Position numbers and translations under genes: made by a program. The notes beneath the pieces were generated by a model. The model made no database searches, was not told the origin of the DNA, and saw only the letters and a program-made list of their open reading frames with translations. 64,000 nt of DNA from Gallionellaceae bacterium. Its GTDB lineage: Bacteria; Pseudomonadota; Gammaproteobacteria; Burkholderiales; Gallionellaceae. Shown piece after piece: positions 8,554 to 16,777 of the stretch (its first letter is position 1; each line of letters opens with the position of its first letter). The stretch spans positions 1-64,000 of the forward strand of contig JAVBYO010000010.1 of NCBI GenBank assembly GCA_030823955.1, given 5' to 3'.

Positions 8554-9080
8554 TGATGTTGACCCAGCGCATCCTGCCCATCCGTCTGATCGCTTTCGAT
8601 GTCGACGGCGTACTCACCGACGGCGGACTCTACCTGTCCGACTCCGGCGAAGAATTCAAACGCTTTAATTCCCTCGACGGCCACGGCCTGAAGATGCTCA
8701 AAGCTTCGGGAGTCGAGCTGGCCATCATCACCGGGCGCACTTCACGCTGCGTGGAGATGCGCGCCAAGAACCTCGGCATCACCCACCTGTATCAGGGCAT
8801 CGAAAAGAAATGGGATGCCATGCAGGATCTGCTGGGGAAACTTGGGCTGGCCCCGGAAGCAGCTGCTTTCATGGGGGACGACGTGGTCGACCTGCCGGTG
8901 ATGCGCCGCGTCGGCCTAGCCTTGACCGTGCCCCAGGCCTCCCTCGTTGTGCTCGATCGCGCCCACTACACCACCAAACGCGAAGGCGGCAACGGTGCCG
9001 TGCGCGAGGCCTGTGAACTCATCATGTCCGGCCAGGGCACCTTGGGCAAACAACTGGCCCCGTATCTCCAAGATGCGTAA
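8553..9080 (+). CDS. kdsC: Kdo-8-phosphate phosphatase KdsC
   Basis: A 175-residue HAD-superfamily C0-type phosphatase that releases Kdo from Kdo-8-phosphate. Motif I is FDVDGVLTDG with the two Asp nucleophile/acid residues, motif II is IITGR and motif IV is MGDDVVDLPVM. It shares one base with the kdsD stop (TGATG) and overlaps lptC by 8 bases, so translation is coupled. The length is typical of the cap-less, tetrameric KdsC family. Confidence 0.94.
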   Translation: MMLTQRILPIRLIAFDVDGVLTDGGLYLSDSGEEFKRFNSLDGHGLKMLKASGVELAIITGRTSRCVEMRAKNLGITHLYQGIEKKWDAMQDLLGKLGLAPEAAAFMGDDVVDLPVMRRVGLALTVPQASLVVLDRAHYTTKREGGNGAVREACELIMSGQGTLGKQLAPYLQDA

Positions 9081-9663
9081 CGCCACTCTGGCCGAGCGCC
9101 TGCTGTCCTGGCTGCCGCTGCTCCCCGCGCTGCTGCTGCTGGCCGGAACCTACTGGCTCAACCAGCAGGTTCAGCCTTTGCCGCCCAGGGCAGACAACAG
9201 CAAACGTCACGATATCGATTATGCGGTGGACAACCTGTCTTCCGTCACTCTGGACGAAAATGGGCAGGCCCGCCACATGATGACCACCGAAAGGATGTGG
9301 CACTTTCCCGACGACGATATGACCCATCTGCGGGCACCGCGATTCGTCAGCCTGTCCAGTGATCGGGCGCCGCTGGTCACCTGGGCACAGACCGGCGTCC
9401 TGTCCAGCCACGGCGACGAGGTGTTCCTGCACGATAATGTGAAGGTCATGCGTCTGAGCAGCGCAGACCAGGACGAGATGCTGCTCAGCACCGACTACCT
9501 GCACCTCACCCCCGGCAAAGACTGGGCCGAGACCGACCATCCCGTCACGCTCACCACTCCGCGCGATACCGTTTACGGGGTCGGCATGACCCTCGACAAC
9601 CGCGCCCGCATCGTCAACCTGTTGTCCCAAGTCCGCTCTATCCATGAACCTGCGCCCCGATAA
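9073..9663 (+). CDS. lptC: LPS export protein LptC
   Basis: A 196-residue bitopic inner-membrane protein: one N-terminal helix (LLPALLLLAGTYWLN, about 16-30) and a periplasmic beta-jellyroll domain that passes LPS from LptBFG to LptA. I started it at the ATG at 9073, inside the end of kdsC, because the frame upstream is only kdsC shadow. It overlaps lptA by 20 bases. Sequence identity in this family is low; the assignment rests on topology and on its position between kdsC and lptA. Confidence 0.88.
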   Translation: MRNATLAERLLSWLPLLPALLLLAGTYWLNQQVQPLPPRADNSKRHDIDYAVDNLSSVTLDENGQARHMMTTERMWHFPDDDMTHLRAPRFVSLSSDRAPLVTWAQTGVLSSHGDEVFLHDNVKVMRLSSADQDEMLLSTDYLHLTPGKDWAETDHPVTLTTPRDTVYGVGMTLDNRARIVNLLSQVRSIHEPAPR

Positions 9664-10213
9664 GACCATCCTGCTGCTGGGACTCTCGCTCCTGTGTTGC
9701 GCCGGTGCGGCACATGCCGAAAGAGCCGATCGCGACAAACCCATCCAGATCATCTCGGATCGCCTCAACGTGGACGACGCCAAACATGTCAGCACCTTCG
9801 AGGGCAACGTCGAACTGACACAGGGCACGCTGCATCTGGTCTCCGACAGATTGGTCGTGACCGAGGATGCCGCCGGCAACAAGCTTTGCGTCGCCACCGG
9901 CAGACCGGCCAGCTTCAGGCAAAAACGTGATGCCTCGGATGAATACGTGGAAGGTTACGGCGAGCGCATCGAATACGATTCGCGCGCAGAGATCGTCAAT
10001 TTCTACGTGCGTGCACGGGTGAAACGCGAGCTAGACGATGTGCGCGGCGACCACATCACCTACAGCACAGAGACCGAGACCTTTTTTGTGAGCGGCCGCA
10101 AGAAGAGCGGCCGGGTACGCGCCACGATACAACCGAAGAACAAGAACGTACCTGTCGACACGCTGCCCCAAGCGGTCACGGATCGACCCGCACCGTTAAC
10201 GGATAAGCCATGA
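9644..10213 (+). CDS. lptA: LPS transport periplasmic protein LptA
   Basis: A 189-residue protein with a signal peptide (hydrophobic [16 protein letters not shown], cut before E26) and an OstA-like beta-jellyroll ([10 protein letters not shown] ... [14 protein letters not shown]) that polymerises into the periplasmic LPS bridge. It overlaps lptC and lptB (4 bases, ATGA), so the three are translationally coupled. The C-terminal tail is Pro/Thr rich and probably disordered. Confidence 0.93.
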   Translation: MNLRPDKTILLLGLSLLCCAGAAHAERADRDKPIQIISDRLNVDDAKHVSTFEGNVELTQGTLHLVSDRLVVTEDAAGNKLCVATGRPASFRQKRDASDEYVEGYGERIEYDSRAEIVNFYVRARVKRELDDVRGDHITYSTETETFFVSGRKKSGRVRATIQPKNKNVPVDTLPQAVTDRPAPLTDKP

Positions 10214-10932
10214 GTGAACTACGCACCAGCACCCTGAAAAAGAGTTATCGTTCCCGCACCGTGGTGCAGGATGTCTCGTTGTCGGTCAAAAGCGGCGAAG
10301 TGGTCGGATTGCTGGGCCCCAACGGCGCGGGCAAGACCACCAGCTTCTACATGATCGTCGGCTTGGTGGCCGCCGATGGCGGCGACATCTTCATCGACAA
10401 CCAGAACATCACCCATCTGCCCATCCACCGCCGCGCCCGTCTCGGCCTCGGTTACTTGCCACAGGAAGCCTCCATCTTCCGCCGCCTGAGCGTGGCGGAG
10501 AACATCCAGGCGGTGCTCGAATTGCAGGGCTACAACAAGGAAGAGATGAACGAACGGCTGGAAGAATTGCTGAACGACCTGCACATCACCCATATCCGCA
10601 ACAATCCGGCGCTCAGCCTGTCCGGCGGAGAACGCCGCCGCGTCGAGATCGCCCGCGCACTGGCCACTAACCCGCGCTTCATCCTGCTGGACGAACCGTT
10701 TGCCGGGGTCGACCCCATCGCGGTGCTGGATATCCAGAAGATCATTCAATTCCTCAAGGAGCGCAACATCGGCGTGCTCATCACCGACCATAACGTACGG
10801 GAAACATTGGGCATTTGCGACCGCGCCTACATCATCAACGCGGGTTCGGTGATGGCCGAAGGCAAACCCGAGGAAATCATCTATAATGAAGGCGTGAGAA
10901 AAGTCTATCTCGGCGAAAACTTCAAGCTCTAA
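10210..10932 (+). CDS. lptB: LPS export ABC transporter ATPase LptB
   Basis: A 240-residue ABC ATPase that powers LPS extraction with LptFG (not encoded in the window). Walker A is GPNGAGKTT, the signature is LSGGERRR, Walker B is [10 protein letters not shown] and the switch His is in ITDHNV. It ends 23 bases before rpoN, the classical lptB-rpoN arrangement. Confidence 0.96.
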   Translation: MSELRTSTLKKSYRSRTVVQDVSLSVKSGEVVGLLGPNGAGKTTSFYMIVGLVAADGGDIFIDNQNITHLPIHRRARLGLGYLPQEASIFRRLSVAENIQAVLELQGYNKEEMNERLEELLNDLHITHIRNNPALSLSGGERRRVEIARALATNPRFILLDEPFAGVDPIAVLDIQKIIQFLKERNIGVLITDHNVRETLGICDRAYIINAGSVMAEGKPEEIIYNEGVRKVYLGENFKL

Positions 10933-10955
10933 AGCCCGAACCACCCCACCGTAAA

Positions 10956-12374
10956 ATGAAAGCAGTACTACAACTCAGACAGTCGCAACAACTGACGCTC
11001 ACGCCCCAGTTGCAGCAGGCTATCAAGTTACTGCAACTGTCCACGCTGGAGATCAATCAGGAGACCGCCCGGCTGCTGGATGAGAACCCTTTCCTCGAAC
11101 GCGAGGAAGACGATTTCGCCCAGCCCTACGCACACGGCGACGCTCCCTCCGTGTCCACCGCCACGAGCGAGACCAAAACCACGGCGGAGAACGAGAGCCA
11201 GCCTGCCGAACTGGACTGGAACGAACCCAATTTCACCGCCTCCGGCACCTCCGACGACGAAGACGACGGTTATGCCGAAGTTGCGGCCGACCGCCCCAAC
11301 ATGCGCGAACATCTGCTCTGGCAGGCCAACATGAGCCAGCTGGACAGCCGCGACAAACGCCTCATCGGCCTGCTCATCGACGCCCTGGACGACAACGGCT
11401 ACCTTTCCCAGCCGCTGGAGGAGATCGTCGAACTGCTGCCCGCCGAACTCGATGTCACGCTGGATGACCTGGAGACCGCCCTGGTGCAGTTGCAACACCT
11501 CGACGAACCCGGCATCGGCGCGCGCAACCTGAGCGAATGTCTGGCCCTGCAACTACAGGCCATGCCCGAAGACGTGCCCGGCCGTGACCTGGCGCTGGGC
11601 ATCGTGACCGGCCACCTCGATCTGCTCGCCAACCGCGATTTCAACAGGCTCAAAAAAGCGCTGCATTGCGACGATGCCGCCCTGCGTTGCGCGCAAGACC
11701 TCATCGTCCACCTGCAACCCAAACCCGGCACCGCGTTCGAACAGCGCGCCGCAGATTATGTGGTGCCGGACGTATTGGTCGAGCGCCACGGCAACCACTG
11801 GCGCGCGCGCCTCAACCCGGAAGCGATGCCGCGCCTGCGCGTCAACCAGATCTACGCCAACATCATGCAGCGCCGCGACGAACAGAGCTCGCAACAGATG
11901 GCCGGGCAGTTGCAGGAAGCGCGCTGGTTCATCAAGAACCTGCAGCAGCGTTTCGACACCATCCTGCGCGTCTCGCAGGCTATCGTCGAACGCCAGCGCC
12001 AGTTCTTCGAGCACGGCGACATCGGCATGCGCCCGCTGGTGCTGCGCGAGATCGCGGAACAACTGGAACTGCACGAATCCACCATCTCGCGGGTGACCAC
12101 GCAGAAGTTCATGCTCACCCCGCGCGGCATCTACGAACTCAAATATTTCTTCGGCAGCGGTATCGCCACCGAAGCCGGAGGGGCGTGTTCATCCACCGCC
12201 ATCCGTTCTATCATCAAGCAACTGATCGGCGAAGAGGACAGCAAAAATCCCCTCACCGACAGTCGCATCTCCGAAATCCTGGCACAGCAGGGCATATTGG
12301 TTGCCCGGCGTACCGTGGCAAAATACCGGGAACTGTTGAACATCCTCCCGGTGAATCTTCGTAAATCACTCTAA
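10956..12374 (+). CDS. rpoN: RNA polymerase sigma-54 factor RpoN
   Basis: A 472-residue sigma-54. The N-terminal region I is Gln/Leu rich (LRQSQQLTLTPQLQQ) and contacts the activators; region II is acidic (about 50-115); the core-binding region and a helix-turn-helix (LELHESTISRVTTQKF) follow; the C-terminal RpoN box is ARRTVAKYRE, which reads the -24 element. It is complete. It is followed after 17 bases by hpf, and by ptsN-hprK-rapZ, the conserved nitrogen-PTS neighbourhood. Confidence 0.97.
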   Translation: MKAVLQLRQSQQLTLTPQLQQAIKLLQLSTLEINQETARLLDENPFLEREEDDFAQPYAHGDAPSVSTATSETKTTAENESQPAELDWNEPNFTASGTSDDEDDGYAEVAADRPNMREHLLWQANMSQLDSRDKRLIGLLIDALDDNGYLSQPLEEIVELLPAELDVTLDDLETALVQLQHLDEPGIGARNLSECLALQLQAMPEDVPGRDLALGIVTGHLDLLANRDFNRLKKALHCDDAALRCAQDLIVHLQPKPGTAFEQRAADYVVPDVLVERHGNHWRARLNPEAMPRLRVNQIYANIMQRRDEQSSQQMAGQLQEARWFIKNLQQRFDTILRVSQAIVERQRQFFEHGDIGMRPLVLREIAEQLELHESTISRVTTQKFMLTPRGIYELKYFFGSGIATEAGGACSSTAIRSIIKQLIGEEDSKNPLTDSRISEILAQQGILVARRTVAKYRELLNILPVNLRKSL

Positions 12375-12391
12375 CCAAATAGGAGCAGGCC

Positions 12392-12715
12392 ATGAACCTC
12401 AACCTCACAGGACGTCACCTCGAAATCACCCCTGCCATCCGTGAACACGTCGTTTCCAAACTCGACAAAGTCAAACGTCATTTCGACAACGTCATCGACG
12501 TCAGCGTCATCCTGTCGGTGGACAAACTCCAGCAGAAGGCCGAAGCGACCGTGCATCTTTCCGGCAAGACCATCTTTGCCGAGACTTCGGACGAGAATCT
12601 GTATGTCGCCATCGACGCACTGATCGAATCGCTGGATCGCCAGGTGCTCAAGCACAAAGAGAAGAACGCCGCTCGCCGCCATGATGATTCCGGCAAACAC
12701 GTCGCAGCGGAATGA
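12392..12715 (+). CDS. hpf: ribosome hibernation promoting factor
   Basis: A 107-residue Hpf/YfiA-type protein (starts MNLNLTGRHLEITPAIREH) that binds the decoding centre of 70S ribosomes and promotes dimerisation in stationary phase. This is the short form, lacking the C-terminal dimerisation domain of long HPF. AGGAG precedes the start, and an intrinsic terminator follows the stop. Confidence 0.95.
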   Translation: MNLNLTGRHLEITPAIREHVVSKLDKVKRHFDNVIDVSVILSVDKLQQKAEATVHLSGKTIFAETSDENLYVAIDALIESLDRQVLKHKEKNAARRHDDSGKHVAAE

Positions 12716-12721
12716 TGAACC

Positions 12722-12750
12722 AAGGGCGATTTGATATCGCCCTTTTGTTT
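12722..12750 (+). terminator. intrinsic terminator after hpf
   Basis: Stem AAGGGCGAT / ATCGCCCTT with a 5-base loop followed by TTGTTT. It sits between hpf and ptsN, so ptsN-hprK-rapZ may be partly uncoupled from rpoN-hpf. Confidence 0.8.
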
Positions 12751-12764
12751 TGGTGCAAAACACG

Positions 12765-13220
12765 ATGAGTCTAATTAGCAAAATCCTGCCACTGGAAAAT
12801 ATCCTGCTGGATGCCGAGTCGGCCAGTAAGAAGAGGGTGTTCGAACGGGTCGGTTTATTGTTCGAGAACTCGCAGAAGATCGCCCGCAGCCAGGTGTTCG
12901 ACAGCCTGTTCGCAAGAGAGAAACTGGGCTCGACCGGACTGGGACAAGGCGTGGCGATTCCGCACGGGCGCATCAAGAACCTGCGTGATGCAGTGGCCGC
13001 TTTCGTCAAGACCGACACCCCCATCCCGTTCGACGCGCCTGATGGTGCCCCCGTGAACCTGATCTTCGTCCTGCTCGTCCCCGAGCGGGCGACCGACCTG
13101 CACCTGCAATTACTCGGCGAGCTGGCGCAGATGTTCAGTGACACGTCTTTCCGCGAACGTCTGCTCGCCAGCAACGATGCCGCCACCATCCACAAGATGT
13201 TCACCGACTGGCAAGGCTGA
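12765..13220 (+). CDS. ptsN: PTS IIA-like nitrogen regulatory protein PtsN
   Basis: A 151-residue EIIA-Ntr domain. The phosphorylated His is about 67 in AIPHGRI. It takes phosphate from the PtsP/NPr relay and regulates potassium, nitrogen and envelope functions. I use the ATG at 12765 rather than a TTG 15 bases upstream, since the family begins here (MSLISKILPLENI). It directly precedes hprK (5 bases). Confidence 0.94.
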   Translation: MSLISKILPLENILLDAESASKKRVFERVGLLFENSQKIARSQVFDSLFAREKLGSTGLGQGVAIPHGRIKNLRDAVAAFVKTDTPIPFDAPDGAPVNLIFVLLVPERATDLHLQLLGELAQMFSDTSFRERLLASNDAATIHKMFTDWQG

Positions 13221-13225
13221 CCTCC

Positions 13226-14170
13226 GTGTCCCGCGTCTACATACAAAAACTGTTTCAGGACAAACAAGAACGCCTTGCATTGACCTGGGTAGCGGGTAGC
13301 GACGGCGCGGATCGCGTATTGGAAAGCGAAACCGTCAATGCGTCCAACAAAGGGCTGATCGGCCATCTCAACCTGATCCACCCCAACTGGGTGCAGGTCA
13401 TCAGCAACACCGAACTGGACTATCTGCGCAACCTCGACCCGGCAGCCCTGGGTGATGCGTTCGCGAAACTCAAGGCGTCGGAGTCATTGTGCGTGATCCT
13501 GGCCGGTGTGGAAGAGGTGCCGCCGGAACTGATCGCCTTTGCCAACAGCACCAACACACCGCTGTTCCGTTCGCCGCAGAGCAGCGTGCATCTGATGTGG
13601 ATGGTGCGTCACTACATCGTCAAAGAGCTGGCCGAATCCACCACCCGCCACGGCGTGTTCCTCGACGTGTTGGGCGTGGGTGTGATGATCACCGGCGACA
13701 GCGGCGTGGGCAAAAGCGAATTGGCGCTGGAACTCATCACGCGCGGCAACGGCCTCGTGGCGGACGACATCACCGAGTTGTATCGTATCTCGCCGGAGAC
13801 GCTGGAAGGCCGCTGCCCGGAACTGCTGCGCGACTTCCTCGAAGTGCGCGGCTTGGGTGTGCTCAACATCCGCACCATGTTCGGCGAGACCGCCGTGCGG
13901 CGCAAGAAGAGTCTGAAACTCATCGTGCACCTGCACCGCCCCGTCGGCGGCGACCTGTCCAAGATGGAGCGCCTGCCGCTGAATGCCAGCTTCCAGGACA
14001 TCCTCGGCGTGAAGGTCAACACCGTCAGCATCCCGGTGATGGCCGGGCGCAATCTCGCGGTGCTGGTAGAAGCCGCCGCGCGCAACTTCGTGTTGCAGAT
14101 GCGCGGCATCAACACCATGGATGAATTCATCGCGCGCCACGACCGGCAGATGCTGGAGCAATCCCAGTGA
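13226..14170 (+). CDS. hprK: HPr kinase/phosphorylase
   Basis: A 314-residue bifunctional enzyme that phosphorylates HPr on a regulatory Ser and reverses it. The C-terminal catalytic domain has Walker [10 protein letters not shown] (about 155-163) and the HprK signature [10 protein letters not shown]; the N-terminal domain is smaller. It starts with GTG 5 bases after ptsN and overlaps rapZ by 4 bases. Proteobacterial HprK next to ptsN and rapZ usually serves a regulatory PTS rather than sugar uptake, which is the likely case here. Confidence 0.95.
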   Translation: MSRVYIQKLFQDKQERLALTWVAGSDGADRVLESETVNASNKGLIGHLNLIHPNWVQVISNTELDYLRNLDPAALGDAFAKLKASESLCVILAGVEEVPPELIAFANSTNTPLFRSPQSSVHLMWMVRHYIVKELAESTTRHGVFLDVLGVGVMITGDSGVGKSELALELITRGNGLVADDITELYRISPETLEGRCPELLRDFLEVRGLGVLNIRTMFGETAVRRKKSLKLIVHLHRPVGGDLSKMERLPLNASFQDILGVKVNTVSIPVMAGRNLAVLVEAAARNFVLQMRGINTMDEFIARHDRQMLEQSQ

Positions 14171-15012
14171 GACTGTTCCTGATCAGCGGACTGTCCGGTT
14201 CCGGCAAGAGCGTGGCGCTCAAGATGCTGGAAGACAGCGACTACTACTGCGTGGACAACCTGCCGGTAGCGCTGCTGCCGGCACTCATCACCAACCTGCA
14301 GCAAGCCGGGATGACGCGCTGTGCCGTGAGCATAGACGCGCGCAGCGGCGGCAGCATGCGCGAATTGCCGCTCCATATCGAACAGCTCAAACAACAGGGC
14401 GTGGAAGTCCATCTGCTCTATCTAGACGCACAGACCGACACGCTGGTGAAACGCTTTTCCGAGACGCGCCGTCGCCACCCGCTGAGCAACGAACAGCGCA
14501 CCCTGCCGGAATGTGTGCAACTGGAACGCGAACTGCTGGCCGAGATCGGCGGCATAGGCCACCACATCGACACCAGCGACATCGGTGCCAATACACTGCG
14601 CCAGTGGATCAAGGACTTCATCCAGATCGACCGCTCGCGCCTCACTCTGCTGTTCCAGTCGTTCGGTTTCAAATACGGCGTGCCGCTGGATTCCGACCTG
14701 GTGTTCGACGTGCGCTGCCTGCCCAACCCGCATTACAGCGAAAGACTGCGCCCGCTCACCGGGCGCGACGAACCCGTCATCTACTTTCTGGACAACACCC
14801 CCAGCGCACAGAAGATGTACGAGGATATCCGCACCTTCGTTGCCGAGTGGCTGCCCAGTTTCATCGCCGACAACCGCAACTATCTCACCGTCGCCATCGG
14901 CTGCACCGGCGGACAACACCGCTCGGTCTACCTCGTGGAAAAACTTGCGCGCCACTTCAAAGACGAACAACAGGTCATCGTGCGCCACCGCGAACTCAAG
15001 CCCCTCGCCTGA
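14167..15012 (+). CDS. rapZ: RNase adapter / P-loop protein RapZ
   Basis: A 281-residue protein with Walker A GLSGSGKS near the N-terminus and the C-terminal domain with the signature [16 protein letters not shown]. In enterobacteria RapZ senses glucosamine-6-phosphate and directs small RNAs to RNase E. The start is GTG, overlapping hprK by 4 bases. The length is standard. Confidence 0.95.
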   Translation: MRLFLISGLSGSGKSVALKMLEDSDYYCVDNLPVALLPALITNLQQAGMTRCAVSIDARSGGSMRELPLHIEQLKQQGVEVHLLYLDAQTDTLVKRFSETRRRHPLSNEQRTLPECVQLERELLAEIGGIGHHIDTSDIGANTLRQWIKDFIQIDRSRLTLLFQSFGFKYGVPLDSDLVFDVRCLPNPHYSERLRPLTGRDEPVIYFLDNTPSAQKMYEDIRTFVAEWLPSFIADNRNYLTVAIGCTGGQHRSVYLVEKLARHFKDEQQVIVRHRELKPLA

Positions 15013-15014
15013 CC

Positions 15015-15389
15015 GTGCATCTCCCCGCCCACATCAAGCTCGGCGATAGCCTGGTCTTATTGTCGGGCTGTCTGTGCACCGTCTGGCTGGCTGCGCTGCT
15101 GTGGCAGGGCGGCGCGGCCGACAAAGCCGTCATCCGCAGCGGCGGCAAAGTGTTCCGCGAACTGCCGCTCAATCACGACACCGAGATCAGCGTTCCAGGC
15201 CCGCTCGGCACCAGCATCATCGCCATCCGCAACCGCCAGGCACGCATCATTTCCGACCCCAGCCCGCGCCAATACTGCGTGCGCCAGGGCTGGCTCAAGA
15301 ACGCGGGCGAAGTCGCCATCTGCCTGCCCAACGAGATCAGCGTCGAACTGACCGGCGGCGAGAAAAAATATGACAGCCTCAACTACTGA
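15015..15389 (+). CDS. NusG domain II-containing protein
   Basis: A 124-residue protein starting at GTG 15015, two bases after rapZ. The N-terminal segment LVLLSGCLCTVWLAALLW is a membrane anchor or uncleaved signal. The rest is a small beta domain (VIRSGGKVFRELPL ... RQYCVRQGWLKNAG ... AICLPNEISVEL) typical of stand-alone NusG domain II proteins. From memory, such proteins are often found next to Gx transporters, as here (20-base overlap with the next gene). The function is unknown; a role in cofactor or quinone maturation is only a guess. Confidence 0.75.
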   Translation: MHLPAHIKLGDSLVLLSGCLCTVWLAALLWQGGAADKAVIRSGGKVFRELPLNHDTEISVPGPLGTSIIAIRNRQARIISDPSPRQYCVRQGWLKNAGEVAICLPNEISVELTGGEKKYDSLNY

Positions 15390-15984
15390 GAAAATCGGGG
15401 GCGGGAAAAGGGGAAAGGGGAAAGGGGAAAACCCATCCTCGATCCTGCTGAGTGCCACCGCCGAAGACCACCACATCGCTCGTCTGGCTGCGGTGGCGCT
15501 CGGCCTCACAGTACTGGAAGCCGCCATCCCCTCCCCCTTGCCCGGCGTCAAACCGGGGCTGGCCAACATCGTCGTACTCATCGTGCTGGCGCGTTACGGC
15601 TGGCGCGCGGCGGCCTGGGTCTCGCTGTTGCGCGTAGTGGCGGGCAGCCTGCTGATGGGCAGCTTCCTCGCACCGGGATTCTTCCTCAGCCTCACCGGCG
15701 CCGTGTGCAGCCTTGTCGCACTCGCGTTGAGCATGCACTTACCCCGCCGCTGGTTCGGTGCCATCACCCACAGCGTGTTCGCCGCTTACGCACACATCGC
15801 AGGACAGATGCTGATAGTCTATCTCTGGCTCATCCCGCACACCGGCATCGCCTACCTACTGCCCGTCTTCGGCGCGGCCGCCTTGGTATTCGGCACCGTG
15901 AATGGAATAATCGCGATGAGGTTTATGGATGAAACAACAATTCACCACAGAGACACAGAGACACAGAGAAATGCAAAAACATAA
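15370..15984 (+). CDS. Gx transporter family / heptaprenyl diphosphate synthase component I-like membrane protein
   Basis: A 204-residue membrane protein. A basic N-terminus is followed by about five helices with small-residue-rich segments (PLPGVKPGLANIVVLIVLAR, LRVVAGSLLMGSFLAPGFFL). The family resembles ECF-type substrate subunits and is annotated Gx transporter; the substrate is unknown. Two oddities: codons 11-20 are made of a GGGGAAA tandem run (KRGKGKGE), and the last 16 or so residues (HHRDTETQRNAKT) are encoded by a dispersed palindromic repeat. The natural C-terminus was therefore probably replaced by read-through into the repeat. Confidence 0.75.
   Translation: MTASTTEKIGGGKRGKGKGENPSSILLSATAEDHHIARLAAVALGLTVLEAAIPSPLPGVKPGLANIVVLIVLARYGWRAAAWVSLLRVVAGSLLMGSFLAPGFFLSLTGAVCSLVALALSMHLPRRWFGAITHSVFAAYAHIAGQMLIVYLWLIPHTGIAYLLPVFGAAALVFGTVNGIIAMRFMDETTIHHRDTETQRNAKT
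15397..15427 (+). repeat. GGGGAAA tandem repeat, potential G-quadruplex, inside a CDS
   Basis: Five runs of three or more G separated by 1-4 bases, the last part being GGGGAAA units. It lies about 30 bases after the start codon of the Gx transporter gene, on the coding strand. The 7-base unit is not a multiple of three, so a change in copy number would shift the reading frame. Confidence 0.75.
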
Positions 15985-16063
15985 ACAGCCTAATTACCTC
16001 ACCAAGCCAAAGTCAGCATTACCCGCTTTGTCTTTTGTTTTCCTCTGTGTCTCCGTGGTGAAT
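15941..16063. repeat. imperfect inverted repeat with HHRDTETQR-type arms
   Basis: Left arm at 15941-15970 (TTCACCACAGAGACACAGAG plus a partial repeat) and right arm at 16040-16063, whose reverse complement reads TTCACCACGGAGACACAGAG. About 70 AT-rich bases lie between. This is a palindromic type of element common in betaproteobacterial intergenic space. The stop codon of the Gx transporter gene lies within it, and ubiX begins just after it. Confidence 0.8.
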
Positions 16064-16068
16064 GCCTT

Positions 16069-16668
16069 ATGAAAACGATAACCCTAGCCTTCACCGGAGC
16101 CTCCGGCCTACCCTACGGCATACGCCTGCTCGAATGTCTGCTGCAAAGCGGACAGCGCGTACATCTGGTTTATTCACAGGCCGCGCAGATCGTCGCCAAA
16201 CAGGAGATGGATTTTGTACTGCCCAGCCGTCCGCAAGATGCGCAGCAAATGCTCACGGAACGTTTCGGGACATTCAGCGGTGAATTGAAAGTGTTCGGCA
16301 TCCAGGACTGGTACGCGCCGATGGCCTCCGGCTCCAACCCCGGCGACGCCATGGTGGTGTGCCCCTGCACCATGGGCACACTCGGCAAGATCGCCGGCGG
16401 CATCAGCGACGACCTCATCGCCCGCGCCGCCGATGTCATGCTCAAGGAAAAACGTACCTTGATCCTGGTACCCAGAGAGATGCCCTTCTCCGCCATCCAT
16501 CTGGAGAACATGCTCAAACTGTCACATGCCGGAGCCGTCATCATGCCGCCGAATCCGGGCTTCTATCACCATCCGCAGAGCGTGCAGGATATTGTGGATT
16601 TTGTGGTGGCGCGGGTGATGGATCATCTGGGGGTGGAGCAGACGTTGATCAAGAAGTGGGGAGAATAG
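16069..16668 (+). CDS. ubiX: flavin prenyltransferase UbiX
   Basis: A 199-residue flavoprotein that prenylates FMN to give the cofactor of the UbiD decarboxylase in ubiquinone synthesis. It has the N-terminal FMN-binding TGASGLPYG, the central region PCTMGTLGKIAGG and the C-terminal MPPNPGFYHHP. The length is normal. It lies immediately after a palindromic repeat. Confidence 0.95.
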   Translation: MKTITLAFTGASGLPYGIRLLECLLQSGQRVHLVYSQAAQIVAKQEMDFVLPSRPQDAQQMLTERFGTFSGELKVFGIQDWYAPMASGSNPGDAMVVCPCTMGTLGKIAGGISDDLIARAADVMLKEKRTLILVPREMPFSAIHLENMLKLSHAGAVIMPPNPGFYHHPQSVQDIVDFVVARVMDHLGVEQTLIKKWGE

Positions 16669-16683
16669 AGTTCTGCGAAAGTC

Positions 16684-16716
16684 CCCTCTCCCACCGCGGG
16701 AGGGCTAGGGTGGGGG
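16684..16716. repeat. palindromic GC-rich repeat (CCCTCTCCC / GGGAGGG family)
   Basis: Skeleton CCCTCTCCC, 5 bases, GGGAGGG, one base, TAGGG, then a G run. The same skeleton occurs at 52711-52740 inside coaBC. It lies between ubiX and the convergent GGDEF-EAL gene and could also act as a transcription barrier. Nothing else is seen in this 109-base gap except a short hairpin near 16758-16774. Confidence 0.6.
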
Positions 16717-16777
16717 AACACTCGTTGCCCACCCTCTATTTTAAAACCAACACCGTCGGGGGTAGCCCGACAGCTAG

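Noticed and set aside
11666-12364. 232-residue Arg/His-rich plus-strand ORF inside rpoN
   Set aside because: Out-of-frame shadow of rpoN with the Arg/His/Pro bias typical of the wrong frame in GC-rich coding DNA.
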